DNA from: Siphonodentalium dalli
Taxonomy: Eukaryota > Mollusca > Scaphopoda > Gadilida > Siphonodentaliidae
Reading direction: 5' to 3'
DNA length: 64,000 bases
Assembly: GCA_032622095.1 (NCBI GenBank)
Contig: CP136061.1
Location: 53,763,762-53,827,761, forward strand
Shown here: piece by piece, positions 33,923 to 44,880 of the stretch
How the letters are laid out: the number at the start of each line of letters is the position of its first letter
Numbering within the stretch: position 1 is the first letter of the stretch
The notes under the pieces: model-generated
What the model saw: the letters and a program-made list of their open reading frames with translations, nothing else
Told to the model about the DNA's origin: nothing
Database searches by the model: none
Program-made: the position numbers and the translations under genes

Positions 33923-34883
33923 ATGAGTTTTGCCTGTGAGATATGCTCAAAAGCTTTTAAAACAAAATTCTCTCTGAAAAGACATAAGCAGACGACCCAC
34001 GAAAAGATTAAAAACGTCAGACTGTAATATATGTGAGAAGACTTTTCGAGATGGTTGGACTTTAAAGTGACACTTACAATCTCACAAAGTGAAAAGTTCC
34101 GACTTATAAAGCGTGCAGTGTGAAAAATGTTTCAAGAAATTCAGGGATCAGTGGAGTCTTCGCAGACATAGCAAAGTACACTACCCTAAACCCGACATGC
34201 ATGTTCAATCTGCGCGGGTGACTATGACTCGCTTAGGGCTTTGTCGCTCCATAAACGAACGCACGCGGCAAAATATCAGTGTCGAGCGTGTGAACTTTGG
34301 TTCCCCAGTAAAAGTAAACGTTTGCAACACGCAACACGCTCGAACTCTACTCAGAAATCTCAGGAGAGCTAAAGCTGAACGCCTACGAGTTCGGTCGTGC
34401 GGTGTCAGGAAATGGGTTGATGATGATGAAACTTCACCACCTCCCGAATTGTTATCAGAAATGGATGCTGATGTTCAAGAACTTTTCAAACGAAATTGGA
34501 CTCATATTGCTACCCAGTTCCACATTGATTGCGTGGTTCAGGACACACTCAACTTCAGACTGTCAACTGGGAATATGCGGGAAATTCGAGAAAAGATTTA
34601 TCGGGAGATTTTCGATAAGATGAAAACTGCCTTCAAAATAAACTGTTCGTTCGGTTTCACACTCAAACATATCGAAACTAACGAATACAGATATTTTGTG
34701 TCGTCACAGAACAACGCCCGCGTGTTACCCGAACCGAGGCTCATTAAAAACAAAAGTGATTTTGATAAATTCGTTGAGGATGTTCTTGAATTAGATCAGG
34801 CGGAAACAGCTCGATTGAACAGACCCACCACAAAATATGCTGTACATTTATTAACGAATGTGACTTTTTACGTTCCAAGTTAG
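33923..34883 (+). pseudogene. C2H2 zinc-finger cluster and polymerase-upstream domain
   Basis: From an ATG at 33923, the first zinc finger reads CEICSKAF with a KRHKQTTH end. After a frameshift near 34020 a second finger (CNICEKTF) and a third (CEKCFKKF, RRHSKVH) follow, with in-frame stops between them; two more (CSIC with LHKRTH, and CRAC) are visible in another frame to about 34340. From about 34430 a continuous frame encodes a domain with DVQELFKRNWTHI, KINCSFGFTLKHIE, YRYFVSSQN and ending KYAVHLLTNVTFYV. That block regularly precedes the exonuclease domain in this family of element-borne polymerases, so it is probably the N-terminal half of the same protein as the polymerase that starts 18 bp downstream. 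The fingers may bind the element termini. Confidence 0.7.
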
Positions 34884-34901
34884 TGTACTATTATATAGGA
34901 A

Positions 34902-37900
34902 ATGAGCAATATTTACCTGATTACATTACGAACAATCCAGGATTATATTCAATCAAATCAATCGGGGACAGAGACAATCTATGTTTTTTTTAGATGTTTA
35001 GAATTGCATAAGGGTAAAAATATTGTTGAGGTTGGTTCAACGGAACACTTGTTAAATTCATATTCTATGTTTACTAACGACCCTCTGAATGAGTTTCGAG
35101 GAGTTACTATTGACGATATTGATCGACTCGAAAATGTTTTTGAGGTGAATATCGCTATATACGAATTAATGCCTTATGAAGGTAAAGTGTCCACCAGTGT
35201 AATAAGGCGTTCTAGTGATTCCTTGAACACTACGTTATATCTTAATTTTTACAAGGGGAATTTCAGTTTCATTATAGATATAGCTTTATATGCCCAGTCA
35301 TTTAACTGCGTGGTGTGTTCTAAGTTTTTGGATAATCTCGAATCCTTGATGCGACACGAACCCGCATGCATCAACAAATCTACAAGGATGGCATACCCCG
35401 GAGGAGTCTACTCTCCAGAGCCGACAGTTTTTGAAAAAATAGAGATGGAGGATTTGGATTTGGAAATCGCTGATGAGGATAAATTCTACCCATATAGGAT
35501 CGTGTATGATTTCGAAACCTATTTCTCTAAGGAGGAACTTCCCAGATCGTCGATCAAACAGAAATTTGAAGCTCGTCATATTCCTCTAAGCGTCAGTGTG
35601 GCGTTAAACGTGCCGGGTTTCACAGAACCTCGGTGCTTCGTAACAACCGGTGATCATCGATATTTGGTTCGGCGTTGGTTGGGATACATGACGGAAATCG
35701 CTGAAAACGCTCACGAATTGATGTTAGAAAAGTTTGAGTTCGTTCTAGACGCTATCCAAACGGAATATGAAACGGCACTTGAGACAGAACCCGACGCGGA
35801 ATTGCGTAGAACTCACCCTCTACAACAACTAAAAAAGAGTTTCTCTAAATATCTACAACAAGTGCCAGTTGTCGGGTTCAATTCCGGCCCCTACGATCTA
35901 TGCGTTGTCAAAACAGAATTGGTGGAACATTTGCTTAGGGAAAACGAACTCCACTTTGTTATCAAGAGAACGAACAATCTGATGTGCGTGCAAAGTGACA
36001 ATTTCAAGTTTTTGGATATAAAGAATTTCCTGGCTCCGAATTATTCTTATGATAAGTACATCAAAGCTTACGATTGCTCAAACACCAAAGGCTATTTTTT
36101 GCTATGAGTGGATGAATTCTCTCGATAAACTCCAGCAAAATTATTTACCACCCCACGAAGCGTTTTACAGAAAATTGAATAATTCCAACATCACGGAAGA
36201 TGAGTACGAGTTCTGTAAAAGGGTTAGGCGAGATTCGGGTATGAAAACATTCAAGGATTTCCTCAAATGGTATAACAATCTAGATGTCGGCCCGTTCTTA
36301 GAAGCTCTAGAAAAGCAAAGTACCTTTTACAGGGAGCAAGGTTTGGACCTCCTGAAAGACGCTGTATCCATACCAGGTTTGACATCAAAATATTTATTCA
36401 AAACTATTCCAGATGATATATACTTCTTACGCTTCAACAGGAAGGATTTTGACATTCATCGAGCGATAAAGAAGGACCTGGTAGGAGAACCCTCCATTAT
36501 ATATTCAAGATATGCGGAGAAAGATCAGACTTACATCAGAGAACGAGAATTTGGTTCTGAAGCTAAATTATGTAAAAGCGCCTACAGATTCGACGCGAAT
36601 TGTCTTTACCTATGGGCTTTGAGTCAACCGATGCCCGTCGGTTGGTACGTGCGCAGGAAAGCGACAAACGATTTCAGACCGGAAAGAGCTCAAAAATACG
36701 GGCATCAGGCTCACTCTTCGTTGGAGTTTATGGCCCGAAAGAAGAAAATCAAGATTCGTCATAAATTTAACTCGTCGGAGAAGAGGGTCGGTTTGAGAAA
36801 GATTCCCGTGGACGGCTATTACAATAGAGACATATATCAGTATCACGGTTGCTGGTGGCACGCAGACCCGTGTGACATCAATAAAAAGGTCGACCTTAAC
36901 GGGATATGTCCGATACGTAACAAGCCTTTTACCCAGATATACGAAGAGACCCGAGAGATCACAGCCTATCTGAGAGCGTTGGGGTATACAGTTACAGAAA
37001 TGTGGGAATGTCAGTGGTTGGAAGCTCAAAAGAATGATCCGGAAGTGAAACTCTTTATGAGCACATGGGAACCTAAACTCGAACGGAAGATGTCACACGA
37101 GAAAATGCTTGATCAACTGAAAACCGGAGCTCTCTTCGGCTAGTGTTGTGTGGTGTGGAAACTCCGGACAATTTGAAAGAAAAATTCAGCGAAAAGACAC
37201 CAGTTTTCAAAAATACAGAAATTACCATTGATGATTTAAGTGGGTGCATGAAATAATTCGTCACGGAAAACGAACTTCTCAAAAAGCCCAGACGAGCTCT
37301 GGTCGGAAGTTATTTCGCCAAAAGAATCTTACTCGCTAGCCTCCAAGTGCAATGGTACTTAAACCATGGACTGCTTGTCAAGGTCTACGAAGTCATCCAA
37401 TATAAACCGGAGAAGTGTTTTGAAAAAATTTCCGACACTGTCACTAACGCGAGAAGAGAGGGTGATACACATCCGACAAAAAGTATAACCGCTGATTCCT
37501 TCAAATTGGTCGGAAACTCGGCAATTGGCAAATGCCTAATGGAAAAAGCCGACACACTGATATGACATATGTTAATCAGCCCAGAGCTATCAAGGATGTG
37601 AATGATGTCAAATTTCGGGCGATGATTTGCCGAGACATATCGGTGCCTTCGTCTACGGGTACGCCAAGATTCGCATGCTGGATTTCTACTACGAATGTCT
37701 AGCCAGGTTATCCATAAAAGCAAATTCGAATTGGTAAAAATGGATACGGACAGCAACTACATAGTTCTAGCAGGTTCAGATTTAGACGCTGTCATCGACG
37801 AAGATAAGAAATCAGCTTTATATAGGGAATATTCCAAATGGTTTCTACAACCCTACTGCGATAAACATCACGAAGAATTTATAGCTTGTAAAGTTCGCGG

Positions 37901-38262
37901 GGAGTTATGGGCTATGGATCGAGCTTGTTGCAAGGAAGCTTTCGCATACAGCAAGAGGACTGGATGTCTTTTCACAGAAGAGTGGCGTGGGGATGGAATT
38001 ATCGCTCTTTCCAGCAAATGTTATATGTGCATCGACCAAAGTGACGTGCAAAGGCGTGAATAAAAAGCTGAACCAGTTAACGGCTAAAATGTATATGGAT
38101 GTATTGAAACTGAAATGGCCAATTCCCACCGTTAACACGGGTTTTAAAATGTGGGGGAATTATATGTATACATATTCCCAATTAAAAAACGGTCTGTCTT
38201 ATTTTTATCCGAAAAGACACGTAATGGACGATGGAATCACGACGAGCCCTTTAAATATTTAA
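34902..38262 (+). pseudogene. Family B DNA polymerase, protein-primed type, with Vsr-like insert
   Basis: This is a decayed family B polymerase (DNA_pol_B_2-like), as used by Polinton/Maverick elements and adintovirus-like viruses. Proofreading motifs ExoI (YDFETYF, about 35502) and ExoII (FNSGPYDL, about 35878) are seen, with an ExoIII-region block FLDIKNFLAPNYSYDKY near 36013. Polymerase motif A is FDANCLYLWAL (about 36590), motif B KLVGNSAIGK (about 37504), motif C MDTDSNY (37740-37760). Between motifs A and B a block with KIPVDGY, YQYHGCWWH and TEMWECQW (36800-37030) resembles Vsr-type PD-(D/E)xK nucleases. The C-terminus KRHVMDDGITTSPLNI ends at 38262. Breaks: frameshifts near 36080, 37143, 37563, 37640-37700 and 38045, and a stop at about 37252. 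It lies downstream of the zinc fingers and 480 bp before an intact small ORF. Confidence 0.85.
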
Positions 38263-38738
38263 ATATTAGGATGTTCTTTTGTTGATATGTGTATATATTT
38301 TTTGTTAATTGTATGTTGATTGATTATTGCTATAAAACTCGATACGTTCCTTTAAAACATTCCTCTACAATCGTTCAACCCCCCGAGGTCTCCCCAAAAA
38401 TTCAATTATCGATAGTGTTTACAGATAGCGAAGAGACAAACACACCATAAAATTAGCTATCTTTCAGTTTACGATCTAACAATAATATTTAAGGAAACAA
38501 ATTTATCGCCTGTGGACCAGACGCCCTATTTATAAATAGTGAGTCGGGATTAGCGTTTAAGTGAAAATGCACGATACCTCATTCACCTATACAGTCCTAT
38601 AGCCCCAGGTGTCGTGCAATCCGCTCAAATTTAACACCTGCTACATTCCATATTTTCGTATAAAAAGACACGGGTCACTTAAAACCACCTATATCTGTTT
38701 TCACATACCTCAGTTTATCAAAACTTCCTGATAAAAAA
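38263..38738. other. AT-rich spacer between polymerase remnant and small ORF
   Basis: 476 bp of AT-rich sequence with no open frame of note. A TATA-box-like TATAAAAAG is present near its right end. Confidence 0.5.
38659..38667 (+). promoter_or_regulatory. TATA-box-like sequence upstream of 38739 ORF
   Basis: TATAAAAAG lies 72 bp before the ATG of the intact 152-codon ORF, a plausible spacing for a core promoter with a short leader. The sequence is AT-rich, so a chance match is possible. Confidence 0.35.
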
Positions 38739-39197
38739 ATGTGTACCCTTCTCGAATCTCATAGAGCTCTTCACGAATCGAGTGAGCTTGGAAATCAAGT
38801 GAAAGCTCGCTTGGTATCGTTGGTGAAGCTTTCGGATACCCCAGAGTATTACGCTCTTCAGATGGCCTTGTTGGAGGGGATACTTCAAACGATAGCGGAG
38901 GACAACGGATTTAAGCGTGTAGCTCGCACAATGGCGCTAAATGCACGGCAGCGTTTGAATACGCGAAAAGAGGAACTTCGTCGCGTCGATACCATCCTAA
39001 AACTTAGGAATCAATTGGTTGTTCAACAAAAAGCTAGAATGGCCTTGCTGGAGACCTTGGAAGATACAGCGCCATCGTGGGAACATCACCTACCGGAAGT
39101 TTGCGACGACGGGTCATTTGCGAGTGGAGAGGTTCGGGGGTATTTAGCGGATACGAACCACATCACAGAAGAGAAGCTAAGCTACAGCTTGGACTAA
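38739..39197 (+). CDS. Intact small helical protein, unknown function
   Basis: An intact 152-residue frame that I do not recognise. Residues 1-115 are rich in Leu, Ala, Glu, Lys and Arg with heptad-like spacing (for example ALQMALLEGILQTIAED and RVDTILKLRNQLVVQQKAR) and probably form long helices or a coiled coil. The last 35 residues are acidic. There is no signal peptide or membrane segment. Its GC content is above that of its surroundings, and codon use is regular, in keeping with real coding. It follows the polymerase remnant in the same orientation with its own TATA-like sequence, so it could be a second gene of the same element; a host gene is the alternative. Confidence 0.5.
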   Translation: MCTLLESHRALHESSELGNQVKARLVSLVKLSDTPEYYALQMALLEGILQTIAEDNGFKRVARTMALNARQRLNTRKEELRRVDTILKLRNQLVVQQKARMALLETLEDTAPSWEHHLPEVCDDGSFASGEVRGYLADTNHITEEKLSYSLD

Positions 39198-40369
39198 ACA
39201 AGTGGCGGAGTAATATTGTTTGGGTCTCAGGGCCCCCTTGATATTCCAGGTTCTCACATGTTTTATTTTAATTTTGTGTGTGGACACCTAGAATGTTGAG
39301 GGGGACATTTGATCATCAGTTGTGTCGAAATTCCGAAAAAATAGGAGTATGCGTTATATCGAAGGTAAGTGTTAATTTACTGATTCTATTGCAAACGAAA
39401 TCTCAACAGCGAAAGTGTTAAAACCCACCCGACTCAAGTACATATAATTTGCTTTAAAACAGCTAACAATTTTTTTGCGGAATAATTAGATTGATTGAAT
39501 GCTAAAAGCCTCGTTGATCTCATTAACACCACCGTCAATCGCTTATATTAATACTAAAGCACACACAGCCGAGGAATCAATAATTGGAGTTTAGATCAGT
39601 TCATTCGAAAAGTGGGGGGTCAATAAAATTAGTGGACTAGTCGAAGGTAAACTACCCATATTATTATAGGTAATTGCGTAAGCTATACCCGATATCTACA
39701 TATCTACGTAGCTATATATCTACGTATCTATATAACTACTTATTTAATTATATATACGGATTAAAACAATATCGATTTTATTTTCCTCCTCCTCCACAAT
39801 CTCAATCTCCTATATATCCCTGTCTCTCTCCCGTATACTACTAACGTGACCGCCTCATCCAATCAGCTTTGGTGTGGCCAATTGGTACTCAAAGGAACCA
39901 AATTTGCATAGGTTTCATGGCCATTTTATATCTTTGGAACCAAAGAAAGTTACAACAATAGGTACTCCAGTACCAACACTAATCGTTATTCCTAAGAGTG
40001 TAGTTAATTTATTCAAATTTAGTATATCTATGTACATAACTGGCTTTTCGCGAATGTTACCACTATATACAATGAAGTTCACTGGTAGTTCTATTCCTTA
40101 GATTAAGTATCAGGAAATGGGAAGTTTTACTATGAGTGTAAGGAGTTAATTCGCGAGCAGTTAGAGAGCAGAGCAAAAGCCACGGAATGGGTCGAGAAAC
40201 AATTTCATATAGATATATATATGTTTACATTTAACAAGGTAGGGCTCACACGCCCCGGAATTAATACAATAAACACACCCTTTCACACACAATAACTCTC
40301 ATACACAACAGATATATGATACATGTATATGCAAGCCGATCAGATCATGACAAGAGCAGATCTCCCTTA
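39198..40369. other. AT-rich non-coding region
   Basis: No gene is recognised. A simple-sequence stretch built of TATCTACATATCTACG-like words lies at about 39690-39745. A 75-codon frame at 39874-40101 has no recognisable feature. Confidence 0.4.
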
Positions 40370-42112
40370 AATATGGTCTATCTCTTTGTAAACATGTGTT
40401 ATATAGTCACCGGGGTATAAAATATTAGATATAAATCGACGACCCCTGTCCGGAAATGCTTCTACCGATTAATATTTCGAATATGTTCTGGTCTAAAACG
40501 TGTGGTTGTTTAGCTAACGAACAATAGGCACTATACTAAAATTAAAAGTCTATAGAAATTAAGGATTTAACTAAATGTTATATTCTGATATCAGTCGAGT
40601 GATTTAAACTATAAATCCAACAACAACGTTGTGGTCGAAATATAATTGAAATTTAACAGTGGGGTATTATCTTTAAACATTTCAGAAAAAATAAAGTATG
40701 CGACAAAATCTCCCCTTTATACTCACTAATTGCGCCAATCCGGGTTCAGTTGTTGAAATCCCCCCCTTATTTTTACTCACTAATTCAAATTGAGGTATTC
40801 CATGTTCATCGTCTACTACAGAGGCAGCTTGCGATGTGTGACAGGTTGTGCTGCGACCGGTTTCTGGGGTCTATCCTGAGTCGTTATTTCGTGGGAAAAT
40901 CTGGATTCAGATTACGGATTACACTCCGTAGGATGTGGTTCGGTAAACGAACAGACCAGAATCAGTAAACGAACAGACCGTAATCGTTATTTTGTCATAA
41001 TATGGATTCCGATTCTGATTCCGTAATCGGAATCAGAACATTCATAATGTAAACAAACCGAGATTTCCCCACCTCGGAGTTTAAAAACACAATAAAACAT
41101 AAGAATCCATCCCTTGGATACAAATTATTGTAGAATATAAACGATCCATATCAGAGAATTTTAAATGCGGTGACAAATTTGTGTTATCGAGTGTAAATGG
41201 GCAGAATTTTACTGAAATTAGCCAAATAATAATGTTATTGATAGTAACGCTGTGGGAGCACTTCGATTGATTGCGAACTTGAAGCAAATCCTTGTCAATT
41301 GCATTGTCACTTTCATCATATTCATTTCATAATTCCATCCATTAAATACCGTCCGAACGCATGTCGATTTCAAATTCGGCGGAAGACGTCACCATTGACC
41401 GAATACACGTGAACCTGCATGGCTATGTCTTCTGCTTTGTTCGTAATTATATGTTACTTCTTATTCAATAAATAGTAGGATTATATGATATATATATGGA
41501 TTATCAGGATACACGTACGTACTATCTAGTCTTATAACAATTTCATATTTAAAATGTTTTGCACAAGAATCTCTGGAGTGCCGTAATATCAAAACTGTCT
41601 AAGATGGGAGAATTACCACTATTACTGGTTGGAAAATCAAACAATGAAAACAATTCCAAGATATACATGTATATGGTGTCAAATTAATGTCCAACTAATG
41701 TTGTGTCAGGCATGAAATTTCCAACCGTTCGGGGCACACCCCAAACTAACCCCTGTCACCATGTCCCTGTACAACTGACAAGTTTCGTGTGTTCTCCACG
41801 ACCAGTGTTTGCGCTGGACAGAAAATGCTTGTGGCCACGACTTCTTCGGAATTTGATTCAGGAGATCTGGAGCTGTTAGAAATGCTTTCCCTCATCAATA
41901 AACACAATTTTTACTTGAAAAAAATGCGAATAAGTCGGATTGGCAGCCAATGATGTAAACAATATTTATTCTAGCTCTCACATATACATGTACATGAATA
42001 TATAATAATTACATTATAATAAAACTGAGATGCCAGAGCAAAGCGGCACCATATCATTTATCCCACAGGTGGCTACATTGTATATATATTGGAAGGGAAA
42101 ACCCGCGATGGC

Positions 42113-42121
42113 TATAAATAG
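42113..42121 (+). promoter_or_regulatory. TATA-box-like sequence
   Basis: TATAAATAG, a strong TATA consensus, 60 bp upstream of an ATG that begins a signal-peptide-like frame. It is in AT-rich DNA, so support is modest. Confidence 0.35.
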
Positions 42122-42180
42122 ATATGACAGTACTGCATAATTATATTCAATCACGTATACTACAGTACATCCGGGGTGAT

Positions 42181-42282
42181 ATGGAAATCAGGCACTCAAT
42201 TTGCCAGCTTCTATTCCTCACTTCACTAATTGTCAACTGCGATAATGCCTTTGTTTGTCCTAAAGGGACGAATATATGCTAA
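42181..42282 (+). CDS. Candidate short secreted peptide or broken first exon
   Basis: A 33-codon frame from an ATG at 42181 encodes a good signal-peptide profile: MEIRH, a hydrophobic core CQLLFLTSLIV, then Asn-Cys-Asp, then FVCPKGTNIC and a stop. Directly after, in the next frame, the sequence runs on with Cys-containing coding-like sequence to 42508 (LREELFCLASGHMG, PFCDNLRHCSVDNY). The two may be a secreted Cys-rich protein broken by a frameshift near 42272, or a first exon. There is a TATA box 60 bp upstream. I do not recognise a family. Confidence 0.3.
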   Translation: MEIRHSICQLLFLTSLIVNCDNAFVCPKGTNIC

Positions 42283-43190
42283 GGCATTGGAACAATGCCC
42301 ATCGAGATTGAGGGAGGAACTATTTTGTCTGGCGTCAGGTCACATGGGTAATCACACGGACAGCAAACAGCCTTTTTGTGATAACCTTCGCCACTGCTCG
42401 GTCGACAATTATTTAGCGCCACACCCTCCCACCCAGTACACCTCCTTCCGTTTTGGGAGGAGGCATCCCTTTTTTCTAACAGCTATGCTTAGTGTCTTTC
42501 AGGACTAGATAGGTGAGCGTTGCCAGGACCCCATGGTTGGCGCTTGGGTGGTACCAAAAAGGTCCTTCACCAATGACAAGAAAGCTGGAGGTCCATAAAC
42601 ACGTTTCCGACTACCAGTTGCTTTAGTGATTAATAAATGGTAGTCATTAAGGCAAACCTGTCTTGTTATTAATAACAACCATTTGGGATAAATACAATTT
42701 TTTCGTTTCTTGTTTTTGGTGAGTTTTTCAATTGTAAGATATGGAGGATCTGGCAACAAGCAAAATGCTTTTTTAAAGATGGATTATCTCTTTAAATAAC
42801 AAATTTGAAATAGTTGCGTGGATATAAAATAATAAATATGAACTGAAGACCCCTGTCCGGAAAGGCTTATATCAATTAATATTGATTTTATTGGGACTGT
42901 TTATTTGTCTATTTTTAGAACAGACCATTCAGGTGATACCATATAGCGATAGAGATCATTAGGTTGTACCGAACGTCAAATGTCCCAGATTGATTGGTTC
43001 CATTGTTTTATTCCATATATATAAGCGATAATGAGTATAATTAACCTTAATTACACAATAAAATTTATGGTCTCTGTTAACAGTAACCACAATTTCTGCT
43101 CGTTAGCTAAACAACCACACCTTTATAGACCAGAAAATATTCGAAATAAAATGACAGGAGTCTTCGATTCACTGAGGTCTAATATTTTAT

Positions 43191-43840
43191 ACCCCGGTAA
43201 CTATATAATACATGCTTACAAAGAGATAATCCACCTTTATACCCCGGTAACTATATAATACATGTTTACAAAGAGATAATCCACCTTTATACCCCGGTAA
43301 CTATATAATACATGTTTACAAAGAGATAATCCACCTTTATACCCCGGTAACTATATAATACATGTTTACAAAGAGATAATCCACCTTTATACCCCGGTAA
43401 CTATATAATACATGTTTACAAAGAGATAATCCACCTTTATACCCCGGTAACTATATAATACATGTTTACACAGAGATAATCCACCTTTATACCCCGGTAA
43501 CTATATAATACATGTTTACAAAGAGATAATCCACCTTTATACCCCGGTAACTATATAATACATGTTTACACAGAGATAATCCACCTTTATACCCCGGTAA
43601 CTATATAATACATGTTTACAAAGAGATAATCCACCTTTATACCCCGGTAACTATATAATACATGTTTACAAAGAGATAATCCACCTTTATACCCCGGTAA
43701 CTATATAATACATATTTACAAAGAGATAATCCACCTTTATACCCCGGTAACTATATAATACATGTTTACAAAGAGATAATCCACCTTTATACCCCGGTAA
43801 CTATATAATACATGTTTACAAAGAGATAATCCACCTTTAA
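43191..43840. repeat. 50-bp minisatellite, 13 copies
   Basis: An exact 50-bp unit (ACCCCGGTAACTATATAATA, then CATGTTTACA, AAGAGATAAT, CCACCTTTAT) is repeated 13 times with only five or so substitutions overall. It starts inside the right arm of the inverted segment pair and ends at CCACCTTTAAAGTC. There are no spacers, so this is not a CRISPR array. The homogeneity shows a recent expansion. Confidence 0.95.
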
Positions 43841-44392
43841 AGTCATCTCCTCCGTGTGTTACTTCTGAACCAGAAATTATTTCATTATGGTTATATGTAG
43901 ATTATTATATGCCAAATTAGCTTTTTGTCTGGTCCAGGTAAAAATTAGCACATGGTCATCTATAAAGGAAAGTCATGATTGGGTAAAAGATTTCGAAAAT
44001 ATATTGTAACTGAAATTTGTCATGAACTGTATCTATACGATACTCTTATCAGTCAATAGTGTATAACTAGGATGTTTTAAAGATAAACTAGAATAATTTA
44101 ATATTAATAAAGAAGGAAAAAAGTACAATTGAAAATCCTACTTGTGCTGTGCTACGTGTATGTATATATGGTGCATATATAATTTAATTTAATTTTTCAG
44201 CAGTGTAGTTGCCAATGTGTAATATACATTTATACCTCATAGCTAATCAAGCTGGTGTTTAGTCAGTGGCAGTATTTATGAAATCTACCGGTTGTCAATA
44301 TAAAGTCCAACTGCTAGAAATATGTTATCATTTTCTTCAGATGATAAGTTATCAGATCCTTTTAGTAATATATCACACGTTAGAGTATATGG
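43841..44392. other. Non-coding region
   Basis: AT-rich sequence between the minisatellite and a LINE relic; nothing is recognised. Confidence 0.4.
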
Positions 44393-44590
44393 TCAATTCT
44401 CAAGGAATGTTATTCTGTGCTCCCTAAATAGTCGGCAGTATAAGAGGTAGTGCTCTGCAGTTTCAATGCTTCCACATGCACATGAATGGTCATCTTTGAG
44501 GAAACTTTCTTTCCAAGCAGAACCCCACTTGCTTAGTATAAGACACACATTGATGCAACTATTGGTGGACTTCACATTGTGTTGATGCAT
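44393..44590 (-). pseudogene. LINE C-terminal zinc-binding tail remnant
   Basis: A 65-codon frame encodes WGSAWKESFLKDDHSCACGSIETAEHYLLYCRLFREHR (shown here only in part: CACGSIETAEHYLLYC). The C-x-C-G-x(7)-H-Y-L-L-x-C pattern is the zinc-binding C-terminus shared by many LINE ORF2 proteins. The reverse transcriptase upstream is missing, so this is a 3' fragment. Confidence 0.6.
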
Positions 44591-44609
44591 GAAACATAGT
44601 TGAATATGA

Positions 44610-44880
44610 ACACAGCACTAAACAGATTCTTCACACCGCTGTCCTTGTTTCCAGCGTCGAATCGGCTACCAATATATAGAATATGACTGATTTTTATATA
44701 CACAGCACATAACAGATTCCCTGCACTGCAGCGCTTGTATCCAGCGTCGAATCGGATGTAAATATATGGAATATCAACTGTTTTTATGCACAGAGCACAA
44801 AGCAGATTCCTTACACAGCTGCCCTTGTATCCAGCGTCGAATCAGCTGCCAATATATGGCATATGGCATATATTGTATTA
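44610..44880. repeat. Three tandem copies of about 88 bp
   Basis: A unit with CAGCACATAACAGATTCC and TTGTATCCAGCGTCGAATCG and AATATATGGAATAT occurs three times in direct orientation, moderately diverged. Confidence 0.75.

Larger units (their letters stand above)
40370..43240. repeat. Inverted segment pair bounding a 2.9-kb region
   Basis: About 150 bp at 40380-40530 (ACCGGGGTATAAAATATTAG then GGTGTGGTTGTTTAGCTAACGA-like sequence) recurs inverted at about 43095-43230. A direct relative of part of the left arm (GACCCCTGTCCGGAAA) lies at about 42846. Between them are the candidate signal-peptide ORF at 42181 and AT-rich DNA. The arrangement suggests a TIR transposon without transposase, whose right arm seeded the 50-bp minisatellite. 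Confidence 0.5.

Noticed and set aside
43191-43840. CRISPR-like regular repeats
   Set aside because: Units are contiguous 50-bp copies with no unique spacers, in eukaryotic DNA.
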